Shown: positions 43,806 to 53,164 of the stretch, piece by piece
Layout: each line of letters begins with the position of its first letter
Numbering within the stretch: position 1 is the first letter of the stretch
Translations under genes and position numbers: made by a program
Notes under the pieces: generated by a model
The model's input: the letters and a program-made list of their open reading frames with translations, nothing else
The model's database searches: none
Told to the model about the DNA's origin: nothing
Assembly (NCBI RefSeq): GCF_040144835.1
Contig: NZ_CP151632.1
Span: 2,046,001 to 2,110,000, forward strand
Reading direction: 5' to 3'
DNA length: 64,000 nt
Origin: Microbacterium sp. LWS13-1.2
GTDB taxonomy: Bacteria > Actinomycetota > Actinomycetes > Actinomycetales > Microbacteriaceae

Positions 43806-44885
43806 ATGACTGAGAACACGTTGGCCAGACTGGCGCGCAGCGACGCCGAATACACGGCGTTCGGGCTTTCCCGAACCATCCAACGCTGGGAGGACGGCGC
43901 ACGGACCGACAACCGGGCAGGCACGTACGAGTGGTGGTACTTCGACGCGCATCTCGCCGATGGATCCGTGCTGGTGATCGTCTTCCAGAACAAGGACTTC
44001 ACTGTTCCGAGAACGGCTCTCGATCCGCTCATCCGCTTCGAACTGACGTTGCCGGACGGTCGCCAGGTCGACAGGATCGTCCGCTTCAATCCCGCAGAGT
44101 GGAGCGCGGCGACCGATCACGCGGATGTGCGCATCGGTGCGGGAAATCGCTTCTCCGGCGATCTGCACGAGTATCGGATCTCGGTCGATCTAGGCGATGT
44201 GAGCGCAGACGTCGTCATCACCGGCGAGGTTCCGGCGTGGCGACCCGAGACGGGGATCATGCTGTTCGGCGAGAGGCAGGACCATGAGTTCGGCTGGCTG
44301 CCTTCCGTCCCCCAGGGCCAGGTAACCGCGAGCTACACCGTCGACGGCAAGACGACCGAGACCACCGGGGTGGGCTATCACGACCACAACTGGGGCAACG
44401 CCGCCCTCCCTTCCCTCATCCACAACTGGTACTGGGCGCGCGGTCAGGCGGGACCATTCTCGGTCATCGCCTCGTACATCACAGCTGCCGAAGACTACGA
44501 TTTCAACACCATCCCCCTGTTCCTTCTTGCGAAAGACGGCGAGGTTGTCGCAGACGACGACACGAAGGTGACCTTCGATACGGAAGTGGTCGCGACAGAC
44601 GAACGCACGGGGAAGCCGGTGGCGGATGTCACGCGGTACACCTACGTCGACGGCGACGACACGTACGTCGTGAAATTCGAACGCCGCCAGACCATTGCTT
44701 CCGAGCGCCTGATCGACACGCTCAGCGGCCCGAAGAAACTCGCGGCGAAGATCGCCCGCTTCGACGGGGCCTACCTGCGGTTCTCGGGTGCGGTGACGGT
44801 TGAGCACTACCGTCGAGGCGACCTCGTCGATACGGCGAACGATGACGGTGTCTGGGAGTTGATGTACTTCGGCCACGCGCGCTGA
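43806..44885 (+). CDS. CrtC/AttH-like lipocalin-family protein
   Basis: A 359-residue protein with the GTYEWWYFDAHLADGSVLVI start and the GVGYHDHNWGNAALPSLIHN middle segment of the CrtC/AttH family (two lipocalin-like barrels; members include hydroxyneurosporene synthase and terpenoid-modifying enzymes). No signal peptide. The reaction is probably on a hydrophobic polyene or terpene, but this is family inference. GGGGAGG precedes the ATG by seven bases; it is controlled by the divergent TetR. Confidence 0.8.
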   Translation: MTENTLARLARSDAEYTAFGLSRTIQRWEDGARTDNRAGTYEWWYFDAHLADGSVLVIVFQNKDFTVPRTALDPLIRFELTLPDGRQVDRIVRFNPAEWSAATDHADVRIGAGNRFSGDLHEYRISVDLGDVSADVVITGEVPAWRPETGIMLFGERQDHEFGWLPSVPQGQVTASYTVDGKTTETTGVGYHDHNWGNAALPSLIHNWYWARGQAGPFSVIASYITAAEDYDFNTIPLFLLAKDGEVVADDDTKVTFDTEVVATDERTGKPVADVTRYTYVDGDDTYVVKFERRQTIASERLIDTLSGPKKLAAKIARFDGAYLRFSGAVTVEHYRRGDLVDTANDDGVWELMYFGHAR

Positions 44886-45088
44886 CGAGGACGGGCGTGC
44901 GCAGCTCGGGTGACGCACGCCAGTCCGATGCCGTCCCGGGCATGCACGCTCATGTGCTCCAGAGCGACGCCTTCGGGTCACGAAGATCGCCGGGTCGAGG
45001 ACGCCGCCTCCGCGGAGGGCAAGTCGATGGTCACGGTGAGTCCGCCGTCCTCATTCGCCGCGAGTTCGAGGCTGCCCCGATTGGCCTA

Positions 45089-46142
45089 TCATGGGCGAGC
45101 CGGTCCACCGCTTCTTCGAGCTGATCCCGCCCGGCGATGGTGTTCATGATCTGGACCTCGTGTGCATCTGTTCTTCCTGACTGTTTCTGTGGCCTTTCTG
45201 GCAAGTCGCGTCGTTTGCGACCGGAGGGGTGTGCAGTGCCGGGTCGTGGAATAACGCAGCCCCGGAGCGCCAGCGGAGGGGCGAGCCTTTGCGACGAGTT
45301 GCTTCACCCGTTCCATTGCGCGTGCTCGTTGCCGGGCCGTCATCTCGGCTTCTCTGGCTGCCTTCTCGACCTCGTAGGCGAATCGTCGAGCCTCACTTAC
45401 GCGGAGGCGATCGCAGGGGTGGGGTGTATTCAGCAGATACGCGACCGCCCGGAAGCGTGCGCTGTCCCGATTGAAGCGATGGATGAGACTCGGCGGCGTG
45501 GGACCGTAAATCTCCGACAGGTTCTGTTCGAGCACTTCCCTGGTGGCTCGTGCACTCGTGAAGAACTCGTCCGCGGCCGCCGTGTTGGCGTCGCGCTGTT
45601 CCTTCGTGACGGTGTGCAGCCGACGTGGCGGCAAGCCTTCGGCTTGGCGGAATCGCTCACGTCGGCGCCACTCCCGGTGGTACGCGCGCTTGACTTCTGG
45701 GTCTCCGCGTACTTCTCCCGCAGGTGCGCGGTGATGCGCTCCGCGTTCGCCGCGTAGTACGCCTGGCCACGATCGCGGGCGCGTTGCGGGTTCTGACGGT
45801 ACTTTTCGCGGAGCTTCGCGTTCTCCTGCTCCTTGTGGCTGTCTCTCCAGCGCTGATTGCGGGCACTGGTCTGTGCACGGTACCGATCGGGATCGGCCGC
45901 GCGTCGTGCCGCGCGGCGCTCCCGCTGGTAGTCGAGGTACTCGTGCCGGTGGGCCGCGTAATACTCACGCTGGTACTGTCGCCGTGCCTCTCTTCGTCGC
46001 TCTTCAGCGCGCTTGCGGGCGTCGTACGTCTTCATGTACTCGCGGTTCTTGCGCAGGACATCGTCACGGTGCTCGGCGTTGTAGCGGCGGCGGTACTCGG
46101 CGATGTGCTCCGCGTTTCGCTCACGCCACCGCCGCTTCGAGA
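45089..46142 (-). pseudogene. basic coiled hypothetical protein gene, frameshifted
   Basis: Two minus-strand frames belong together: 46142 to about 45697 (repeating YYAAHRHEYLDYQRERRAAR and QAYYAANAERITAHLREKY), then, after a one-base shift, PEVKRAYHREWRRRERFRQA running into the frame that stops at 45089. The Arg/Lys/Tyr-rich YYAANxxR repeats resemble proteins carried by phages and actinobacterial mobile elements. The 5' end abuts the integrase fragment with no clear start (an internal ATG at 46035 is possible). Function unknown. Confidence 0.55.
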
Positions 46143-46310
46143 CGGATGCTTGGTCATGCGTCAGCGGCGATGACCCTAGATGTGTACGCGGATCTATTCG
46201 ACGATGATCTCGACGCCGTATCGGCCGCTCTGGATCAGGCGAGATCCCTCCAACGCGACGGGCTCCGGGGAACCCTCCCGGGTCGGCAACCAGCGACCGA
46301 CTTCAACTGA
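46143..46310 (+). pseudogene. C-terminal fragment of a tyrosine recombinase (phage integrase)
   Basis: The frame reads RMLGHASAAMTLDVYADLFD followed by DDLDAVSAALDQAR and a stop at 46310. LGHASAxMTLDxYADLF is the conserved end of actinophage-type integrases, including the nucleophilic tyrosine. The upstream catalytic domain is missing, replaced by the basic hypothetical gene on the other strand. Confidence 0.8.
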
Positions 46311-46548
46311 TCAGGGTAAGAGCTCTGCACGTTGTCATCACCGATCGGAGTGATGCTGTTGTCGGGGCGATGATCAAGCCTTGTGCTCGTCGTCGACGAC
46401 CGGGCCGTAGGTCCACTTCCTGCCCGCGCGGATACTGTCCGACACGCGATGCGCGTGGATATTCGCGGAGCTGGGGTTCGACCTCTAGTGCGGGTGCCGC
46501 GCGCATCTGTGGGCAGGATGTGGGCACGCGAGTACTCGCGAAGTGTGA

Positions 46549-46620
46549 TGTCTCAGGACATCGGTGACAGTTCTGCATCAGGACATCGGTGACACTTCAT
46601 GTCTCAGGACATCGGTGACA
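46549..46620. repeat. three direct copies of the IS terminal sequence
   Basis: TGTCTCAGGACATCGGTGACA occurs at 46549-46569 and 46600-46620, with a shorter copy TCAGGACATCGGTGACA at 46578-46594. They lie at the left end of the IS481-like element; only one matching inverted copy ends the right side. Confidence 0.8.
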
Positions 46621-47876
46621 GTGGGAGGGTTCGAGGGCGTGGTCCGCGCGGGTTGCCGCTGCCGACGTACTCGGTCCCGGGTGTCGGCCATGCGTGCTCG
46701 ATGATGAAGGTGCCGCGGGCGTCGAAGATCGTCAGCGTGTTGTCGTCGTAGATCACGTGCGCGAGCTGGCCGGCCAGCGCGCGGCTGGTCTGGAACTTGG
46801 TGCCGCGCGCGTAGATCGTGCCGTTGTCCCCGATGCGGGTGACGCGGATCTCGTCATCGACTCGATGGTGCGGGGCTGGTGCGGGTTGCCCCAGCAGCTG
46901 CAGGGCATGACGCTCGGCGTCCGGCTTGGGCCTGGGCGGAGTGGCCTTCGGCGTTGCGTTCCACGCCTGTTGCGGCGTGATCCGGCCGGGAAGTGCCTGG
47001 TGTGGTCGTTCGGTGTTGTAGATCACGTCGAACCGGTCGATCTGCTCCTGCAGTTGGGCGAGCGTGCCGGCGAGGGACTGCTTGTCGAGGTAGCGGAACA
47101 AGGTCTGGTGGAACCTCTCGTTCTTGCCTTGCGTGGTCGGCCGGTAGGGCTTGCCAGTGATCGGTTCGACACCGAGCGCGGTGACGTGCGCGACGAGCTG
47201 CCCGACCACGCCGCGACGCGACGGGTTGAACGCCAGGCCGTTATCGGTGAGCAGCCGTTGCGGCACCCCGTGCGCGGCCACGCCCTTGTCGAACACCACG
47301 ATCGCGTCGCCGGAGTTCTCGCTCCAGGCGACGTGGGATGCGACCGCATAGCGGGCATGGTCGTCCGAGAGCTGGAAGATCACGCACCGCCGACCGCCGG
47401 CCAGGACATACTCTGCGGCGTCGAGCTGCCAGCACGCGTTCGGCGCCGGATATACGAACCGGCGGAACGCGGCCCGCGGCTTCTTCTTTGGCCTCTGCCC
47501 GCGCCACCCCGGTCTGGCGGAAGATCCGCGCCAGCGACGCGATCGAGGGCGCCTCCATCCCGAGCGCGAGCATCTTGTCGTGCACGCTGATCGGTCCGTG
47601 ATCCAGACCCGACGACTCCAACGCAGCTCGCACCGCGAGCGCCTGGGTCTTTGCGTCGTCGGTGATCTGCGTCGGACTGTTCCTCGGGCACCGCGAGCGG
47701 GGCTCGAGCGCCGCCGCCCACCCCTCCTCAACCGCCCGTTTGCGGATCGCATAGAACGTCTTCCGCGAGATCCCGTGCTCGGCGCAGAACGTCGCCACCG
47801 ACCCGCGCGGCGCGTCCGGCGGCCACTGCGCGATCGCCAGACGGACACGAGGATCAACAGGCTCAACCGGGCTCAT
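46604..47876 (-). pseudogene. IS481-like transposase, frameshifted
   Basis: The first part (from ATG 47876) gives the helix-turn-helix FCAEHGISRKTFYAIRKRAV and continues to IFRQTGVARAE; near 47495 the frame must shift to continue PKKKPRAAFRRFVYPAPNAC. The integrase core then shows D in CWQLDAAEYVL, D in LLTDNGLAFNPS and E in GKNERFHQTLFRYL, i.e. a complete DDE set. The protein ends inside the left terminal repeat. A programmed shift cannot be ruled out, but no typical slippery heptamer is present. Confidence 0.75.
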
Positions 47877-48177
47877 CCCTCACAGATAGAGCCGAGAACT
47901 GTCACCACCAACGACCGCCGAAGCGTCACCGATGTGTTGACCCACAACCGTTACCGATGTCCTGAGACATGACACGCGATGCGGAGACATCGTACGAGCC
48001 CCGGCGGGCGACCGCCGGACATTGTTGAGCTTCAAGGGTGAGACCTCACCGCCTCGCCACCAGTGTAGGCGTCGGGATGATCGTCGGCGAGCGGCCGAGC
48101 GAGCACACACCAGGCGGTGCGCCGCGGAGCAGGGTCGCGGACCTCGGCGACATCGCGATGACTCGCGTCGGCGGTGA

Positions 48178-49149
48178 TCACGGGTTCCAGAGCCCGAGCT
48201 GCTCCCACTCGTCGTCGAAGCCCATGTCTGCCAGGGAGATGACCTTGTCGTCCGGGAAGCTGAGTACGTGCGCGCGGAACTGCTCGACCCATTCGGGCCG
48301 TAGGCCTCTCGTTGTAAGGAACCAGGCGAGTGCAGCGGCTGGCACGTACAGGCGCTTCTGGCTCCGATCGTGAAGGTCGTGCAGGTGATCGAGCGCCGGC
48401 ACCGAGCCGCGCTTGGGAAGCGCCGGCGCGATCACGAGCGTCCGGTTCCACACCCGTGCATGGTGGGCACAGGTGTTGCGTAGTCCGTTGAACGCAGCGA
48501 CCCAGGAAGCGAGCGTTCGCGCTTGCATTCCGAGGTCACGAGCGATCGCATCTCGCTCGGTCAGTGCAAGCCCTCGATATAGCCTCGCAACCTGCCCGAA
48601 CTCCATGATCTCGACCGCCGCCCAGATGGGTAGTCGACTGTCGTAACGCGCGGCATGCCAGGCGACGAAGGCCTCCTTCGACTCATCCGATCGCGACGAG
48701 TATTTCTGCAGCCACTGGTCGTAGTTGCTCAGGCGATTGCGGTCGACCGCCTCAGGTTGGGCGGTGAAGGCTTCATTCAGCAGCTCCGGGTAGAGGTGGA
48801 TGTGCGGGTGCCGCATGCCCGCGTGATAGGCGAGGACTGCTCGGAAGCAGATCTCGAAGCTCTCAAGTGCCGCCAACAGAAGATCGCGCATCCGTTGATC
48901 GAACTCGTAGAGCGCAACGACCTGGGCGAAGTGAATTCCGTCGATGAACTCGTTCAGCCGCTCGTCAAAGGCAGGGTCGCCATCGACCTTGCGAAGCCGG
49001 TATGTGTGCAGGTAGGCGCTGACGCGGTAATAGTTGGAGTTCGCCAGGAAGCGCTCCGCGGCGATGGGATCGTCGACGATCAGACCTCGGTCCTGCAGGA
49101 TCTGCACCTGTTCGCCGTAGGTCTTGTGCTCCTTGTCGGGCTGACTCAT
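48178..49149 (-). CDS. Abi_2 family abortive-infection protein (HEPN-type)
   Basis: A 323-residue protein of the Abi_2 (AbiD/AbiF-like) family: N-terminal KTYGEQVQILQDRGL, FLANSNYYRVSAYLHTYRL, RLPIWAAVEIMEFGQVARLY and the HEPN RNase-type motif RNTCAHH (RxxxxH). Such proteins stop phage growth, probably by RNA cleavage. ATG 49149 is chosen because it gives the usual Abi_2 N-terminus; GGTGGGG precedes it. It follows the hen1-pnkp operon, separated by an intrinsic terminator, and lies between two IS elements. Confidence 0.85.
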   Translation of the reverse strand: MSQPDKEHKTYGEQVQILQDRGLIVDDPIAAERFLANSNYYRVSAYLHTYRLRKVDGDPAFDERLNEFIDGIHFAQVVALYEFDQRMRDLLLAALESFEICFRAVLAYHAGMRHPHIHLYPELLNEAFTAQPEAVDRNRLSNYDQWLQKYSSRSDESKEAFVAWHAARYDSRLPIWAAVEIMEFGQVARLYRGLALTERDAIARDLGMQARTLASWVAAFNGLRNTCAHHARVWNRTLVIAPALPKRGSVPALDHLHDLHDRSQKRLYVPAAALAWFLTTRGLRPEWVEQFRAHVLSFPDDKVISLADMGFDDEWEQLGLWNP

Positions 49150-49178
49150 CAGCCCCACCGTATCGCCCGACAAAGAAA

Positions 49179-49218
49179 ACCAGCCCGTGGGCTCCCGGAG
49201 GAGCCCGAGCGGGCTGGT
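49179..49218 (-). terminator. intrinsic terminator after pnkp
   Basis: ACCAGCCCG (49179-49187) pairs with CGGGCTGGT (49210-49218), and the inner GGGCTCC pairs with GGAGCCC; on the minus strand the stem is followed by TTTTCTTTG. A strong Rho-independent terminator 57 bp after the pnkp stop and only 29 bp before the Abi_2 start. Confidence 0.8.
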
Positions 49219-49274
49219 CATGACTACGTCAGGCTAGCAGAGTCGACTGACATCGCGGTGGGAGGTTACGCGTC

Positions 49275-51794
49275 CTAGAGTCGCGGGTCGATCGGATCGG
49301 ACTCGAGCGCGAGCACCCCGAACACGGCCTCGTGAACGTGCCACAGCGGCTCGCCGCTCGTGAACCGGTGAAGCGCCTCAAGGCCGAGCGCGTACTCTCG
49401 GGCGGCGAGGGATCGCTTGTGGCCCGTGTCGCGGTCTTGGAGCCGCGCGAGGTTCGCCTCATCGGTGTAGTCGGGTCCGTAGATGATCCGCAGGTACTCC
49501 CGTCCGCGGACCTTGATACCCGGCTGCACCAGGCCTTTGCCGGTGCGGGTGAGGTTGGCGAAGGGCTTGACGACCATGCCTTCGCCGCCGTCGCCGGTGA
49601 GGCTCTCCCACCAGGCGACGGCAGCCTCGACGGATGCCGCGTCCCTCAAGTCCACACGCAGTCGCTGGGTGGTCGAGACAAGGTCCGGCGCGGCACTCGC
49701 GAGTCGGTCGGCAATCGCGAGGTGCCAGCCGTGGTCGTCTGTCTCGAAGGTGGCGTCGCCTGCGGCAAGCACCTGGAACGGCGCGAACCGCACGTCTTCT
49801 GGTGCGCCGACGTAGCGACGATACGCATCGCGGAACCGTTCGACGTTCTCGACGCGTGCGTGAACTCGTTCGGTGAGCTCCGATACGTCGATGCCGGATG
49901 CCGCAGCCTGGGCGAGCACTGATGAAGCTGCGGACGTCGCTGCGACACCCGCAGCGCCGACTGATGCGTAGAGATCCCGGATGAGCTCACTTGTCTTGAG
50001 CGACCACGGCAGCACCTCTCCGTCCAGCAGGATCCAGTCCGAGCCGAGCTCAGCCCAAATGCCGGCCTCATCGAGCGCGTCGTCCAGTCGGTTCAGGAAG
50101 TCCGTCTCGGCTGCGGGCTCGAGGAACGGCCGACCGGTGCGTGTGTGCACCAGTCCGCGCCATCCCTCGGGCGCGTTGAAGCGTTGCGGGTTGCGTGCTA
50201 CCAGCGCGACTGCGCGGGATCCCATGTGCTTCTCTTCGCAGATCACGTCGGTGACGCCGTGGTCGCGGAAATAGGAGAACGCCTCGTCCGGATGCTCCAG
50301 GTAGTCCGAGCGCGCCGAGGTGTTCGGCGGGGACATCGTGGGCGGCAGGTAGATGAGCCAGCGAGGGTCGGTCGCCCAGCGGCTCATTGTCTCGAGCCCA
50401 CCGGCCGACTGTTCTTCCTTGATGCCGACGAGACCGTGCAGGCTGGTTTCGATGATCAGCTTGCCCTGCACGTCGCCCAGGTTCAGCACGCCTGGCTCAC
50501 GCTGCGGTGCGTCATCCGCTAGCGGGCGGATCGGCTCGTACCAGACGCGCTCGGCCGGCACCGCGACGACCTCCTGCTCCGGGTAGCGCATCGCGGACAG
50601 CGCTCCACCGAACACGCAGCCGGTGTCGAGGCATGCGGTGTTGTTGACCCACTCCACGGTCGGCACCGGCGTGTGGCCGTAGAGAACGATGGCCTTGCCG
50701 CGGTAGTCCTGGGCCCAGGGGTAGCGCACGGGCAGCCCGAATTCGTCGGTTTCGCCCGTGGTCTCGCCGTAGAGCGCGAACGCGCGCACGCGCCCTGAGG
50801 CGCGCCCGTGGTACTGCTCCTTAAGCCCTGCGTGCGCGACGACGAGCTTTCCGTCATCGAGCACGAGGTGCGAGACGAGGTCGTAGCAGAAGGCCGCGAC
50901 CTGATCGCGGAACTCTGCTGTCTCCCCCGCGAGCTGCGCGAGCGTCTCCTCGAGTCCGTGCGACACCGTCACCTGTGCGCCGCGCAGCGCCCGCACGAGC
51001 TTGGCCTCGTGGTTGCCCGGGACGGCGAGCGCGTTCCCCGATGCGACCATGCCCATCGCCAGTCGGAGCACGCCCACGACGTCGGGGCCTCGGTCAACCA
51101 GGTCACCGAGGAAGACGACGCGACGCCCCTCAGGGTGGTGGGCGTCGGTTGCACGGCCCTCGTCGTCGCGGCGGATGTCGTAGCCGAGGCGGGTCAGGAG
51201 GGACTCGAGCTCGCTGCGGCATCCGTGCACGTCGCCGATCACGTCGAAGGGGCCGTGCTCGTCGCTGCGGTCGTTGAGGAGCCGAGTGCGCTCGATCGAA
51301 GCGGCTGCCACATCATCAGGGCTCCGGAGGATGTGGACTTTTCGGAATCCTTCCTTCGTGAGGTGGCGCAGTCCGCGACGCAGCTGGTCGCTCTGCCGTC
51401 GCACCACCCCTGCGGGAATGGCACGATCGGTGCGTTCAGCGTTACGACCGATGCTGACAGACTCGGGCACGTCGAACACGATCGCGACCGGGAGAACGTC
51501 GTGCGCCTTTGCGAGCTCGACGAGCTTGCGGCGCGCATCCGGCTGCACACTCGTGGCGTCGACCACCGTCAGCAGGCCGGCGTCCAGGCGTTTGCCGGCG
51601 ACGAACTGGAGCGCGTCGAACGCAGCCGCTGTCGCGGATTGGTCGGCTTCGTCGTTCGCGACAAGCCCCCGGAAGTTGTCGCTCGAGAGGGTCTCGTACG
51701 GCCCGAAGTGTTCGCGGGCGAAGGTGGACTTGCCGGAGCCGGAGGCCCCGACCAGTACGACCAGCGAGAGGGAGGGGATGTCGAGCACGCTCAT
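49275..51794 (-). CDS. pnkp: polynucleotide kinase-phosphatase-ligase (RNA repair)
   Basis: An 839-residue bacterial Pnkp with three domains in order. The 5'-kinase has its P-loop GASGSGKST at residues 16-24. The metallophosphatase has FDVIGDVHGC, GDLVDRGPD and VPGNHEAK (about 185-280), for 2',3'-cyclic and 3' phosphates. The ligase-type nucleotidyltransferase has the adenylated lysine in CEEKHMGSRA, IKVRGREYLRIIYGP and TRTGKGLVQPGIKVRG. It heals and seals broken RNA with Hen1, whose gene it overlaps by ATGA. The full length matches the family. Confidence 0.95.
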   Translation of the reverse strand: MSVLDIPSLSLVVLVGASGSGKSTFAREHFGPYETLSSDNFRGLVANDEADQSATAAAFDALQFVAGKRLDAGLLTVVDATSVQPDARRKLVELAKAHDVLPVAIVFDVPESVSIGRNAERTDRAIPAGVVRRQSDQLRRGLRHLTKEGFRKVHILRSPDDVAAASIERTRLLNDRSDEHGPFDVIGDVHGCRSELESLLTRLGYDIRRDDEGRATDAHHPEGRRVVFLGDLVDRGPDVVGVLRLAMGMVASGNALAVPGNHEAKLVRALRGAQVTVSHGLEETLAQLAGETAEFRDQVAAFCYDLVSHLVLDDGKLVVAHAGLKEQYHGRASGRVRAFALYGETTGETDEFGLPVRYPWAQDYRGKAIVLYGHTPVPTVEWVNNTACLDTGCVFGGALSAMRYPEQEVVAVPAERVWYEPIRPLADDAPQREPGVLNLGDVQGKLIIETSLHGLVGIKEEQSAGGLETMSRWATDPRWLIYLPPTMSPPNTSARSDYLEHPDEAFSYFRDHGVTDVICEEKHMGSRAVALVARNPQRFNAPEGWRGLVHTRTGRPFLEPAAETDFLNRLDDALDEAGIWAELGSDWILLDGEVLPWSLKTSELIRDLYASVGAAGVAATSAASSVLAQAAASGIDVSELTERVHARVENVERFRDAYRRYVGAPEDVRFAPFQVLAAGDATFETDDHGWHLAIADRLASAAPDLVSTTQRLRVDLRDAASVEAAVAWWESLTGDGGEGMVVKPFANLTRTGKGLVQPGIKVRGREYLRIIYGPDYTDEANLARLQDRDTGHKRSLAAREYALGLEALHRFTSGEPLWHVHEAVFGVLALESDPIDPRL

Positions 51795-53158
51795 GCTGCC
51801 GCCTCCCGCCGGAACAGGGCGAGCTGCGTTGGGGCACCGAGCGCAGCATCCTCCACACCCACCGGACGGAACTCAACGCCATACCCGTACCGCGAGGCGA
51901 CGTCGTTCGCCCACGCACGGAACTGGTTGCGGGACCACTCGAACCGGTGATCGCTATGACGGAAGTCACCGCTTGCGAGCGTCGGATACAGCGAGTTGTA
52001 GTCCGCGTTCGGCGTCGTCACGATCACCGAGGCCGGAGCCGCGCCAGCGAAGACGGCATCCTGCAAAGCCGCGAGGCGAGACGGATCGACGTGCTCGATG
52101 ACTTCCATGAGGATCATCGCGTCGTACCCTCGCAGGCGATCGTCACGGTAGACGACGGACCCATGGACGAGGTCGATGCGGTCGCGGTCAGCGTCGGATG
52201 CTGCATCCAGGCGCAGCACTCGCGCTGCCTGGTCAAGCGACCGCGCCGACACGTCGACGCCCACGATCCTCGTGAAAGACCGGTCCTTCGCGAGCCGCGA
52301 CAGTAGCGCGCCTGGCCCGCATCCCATATCGATGACGCGATGCGCCCCGGCATCCTGCAGCGCAGCCAGCACGGCGTCAGCACGCAGCACTCGCAGCGGC
52401 GTCTCTCCCGGTGCGGAGACGTCCTCGCCCGCCTGAGCAAGGAGCGACCGCTGGTGAACGAGGTAGCGACGCGTGATCAGGTCACGTTCGGGATGCTCTG
52501 CCAGCCAGCCCTCGCCGGCGCGTTCGAGCTTTGCGATCTCGTCGTCGCCGACCCAGTAGTGCTTCGCATCGTCGAGGACCGGGAGCAGTACGTACAGCTG
52601 ACGCAGCGCCTCCGCGAGCCGGACCATCCCCGTCAGCGTGACGGCGCTGTAGCGTGAGTCTCCCCACTCCGGGAATGCCGGATCCAGCGGAACGCGATTC
52701 TCGGTAACGGTCCACCCGCAGGGCTCGAACACCCTCCGGACGAGATCGTCCTCACCACCCCGCGTGGAGACGGCCGGGATCTCGATGCGGAGCGGGAGCC
52801 GGGAAGCCGCCAGGCCCGGGTAGGTGTCGCTGCGTCCGGTCATCGCGGTGCGGAACACGGTTCCCAGGGCGACGGCGACCATACTCGACGGCACATACGG
52901 GCGCTCGTTGACATAGTGCCCGAGCGCACCCGCATCGCCCCGGAACCGCTTGCTGCGGACGAGTCCCACCGGATCGACTTCGAGCAGCACCACAATCGTG
53001 CACCGCTCGGCTGTCGCCTCGGGGTAGAAGACATGGATGTCTCCAACGGGCGCGGAGAAGGTCTGCACCTTCGCCGGATGCTTGTGCAGCAAGAATCCGA
53101 GTGCCGTGGCGTCTACCCCAGAGCCATGCTCCGGCTCATAGGTCACCGTGATCAGCAT
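51791..53158 (-). CDS. hen1: 3'-terminal RNA ribose 2'-O-methyltransferase Hen1
   Basis: A 455-residue bacterial Hen1. The N-terminal half (LITVTYEPEHGSGVDATALG; PYVPSSMVAVALGTVFRTAM) is the domain that activates the Pnkp ligase. The C-terminal half is the methyltransferase: SAM site IDMGCGPGALLSRLAKDRSF, metal ligands E-x-x-E-H in LMEVIEHVD and H in RHSDHRFEWSRNQF. It marks repaired RNA by 2'-O-methylation so that it cannot be cut again at the same place. GGGAGG precedes ATG 53158. First gene of hen1-pnkp. Confidence 0.95.
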   Translation of the reverse strand: MLITVTYEPEHGSGVDATALGFLLHKHPAKVQTFSAPVGDIHVFYPEATAERCTIVVLLEVDPVGLVRSKRFRGDAGALGHYVNERPYVPSSMVAVALGTVFRTAMTGRSDTYPGLAASRLPLRIEIPAVSTRGGEDDLVRRVFEPCGWTVTENRVPLDPAFPEWGDSRYSAVTLTGMVRLAEALRQLYVLLPVLDDAKHYWVGDDEIAKLERAGEGWLAEHPERDLITRRYLVHQRSLLAQAGEDVSAPGETPLRVLRADAVLAALQDAGAHRVIDMGCGPGALLSRLAKDRSFTRIVGVDVSARSLDQAARVLRLDAASDADRDRIDLVHGSVVYRDDRLRGYDAMILMEVIEHVDPSRLAALQDAVFAGAAPASVIVTTPNADYNSLYPTLASGDFRHSDHRFEWSRNQFRAWANDVASRYGYGVEFRPVGVEDAALGAPTQLALFRREAAA

Positions 53159-53164
53159 CGTCAC

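Larger units (their letters stand above)
46549..47969 (-). mobile_element. IS481-like insertion sequence (first copy)
   Basis: The left end is TGTCTCAGGACATCGGTGACA (46549 or 46600) and the right end, as reverse complement of 47950-47969, TGTCTCAGGACATCGGTAAC. A further ACATCGGTGAC-like site near 47925 looks like a sub-terminal transposase-binding site. The element holds one transposase gene on the minus strand, now frameshifted. If 46549 is the true end, TGA flanks both sides as a possible short target duplication. Confidence 0.75.

Noticed and set aside
46549..46620. Possible small CRISPR array (three spaced repeats)
   Set aside because: The repeats are the IS terminal sequence, the middle copy is shortened, the spacing is only 9-6 bases, and no cas gene is present.
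47480..47510. Programmed ribosomal frameshift in the first transposase
   Set aside because: No typical slippery heptamer with a downstream structure is evident, and the needed shift is +1; simple gene decay is the more cautious reading.
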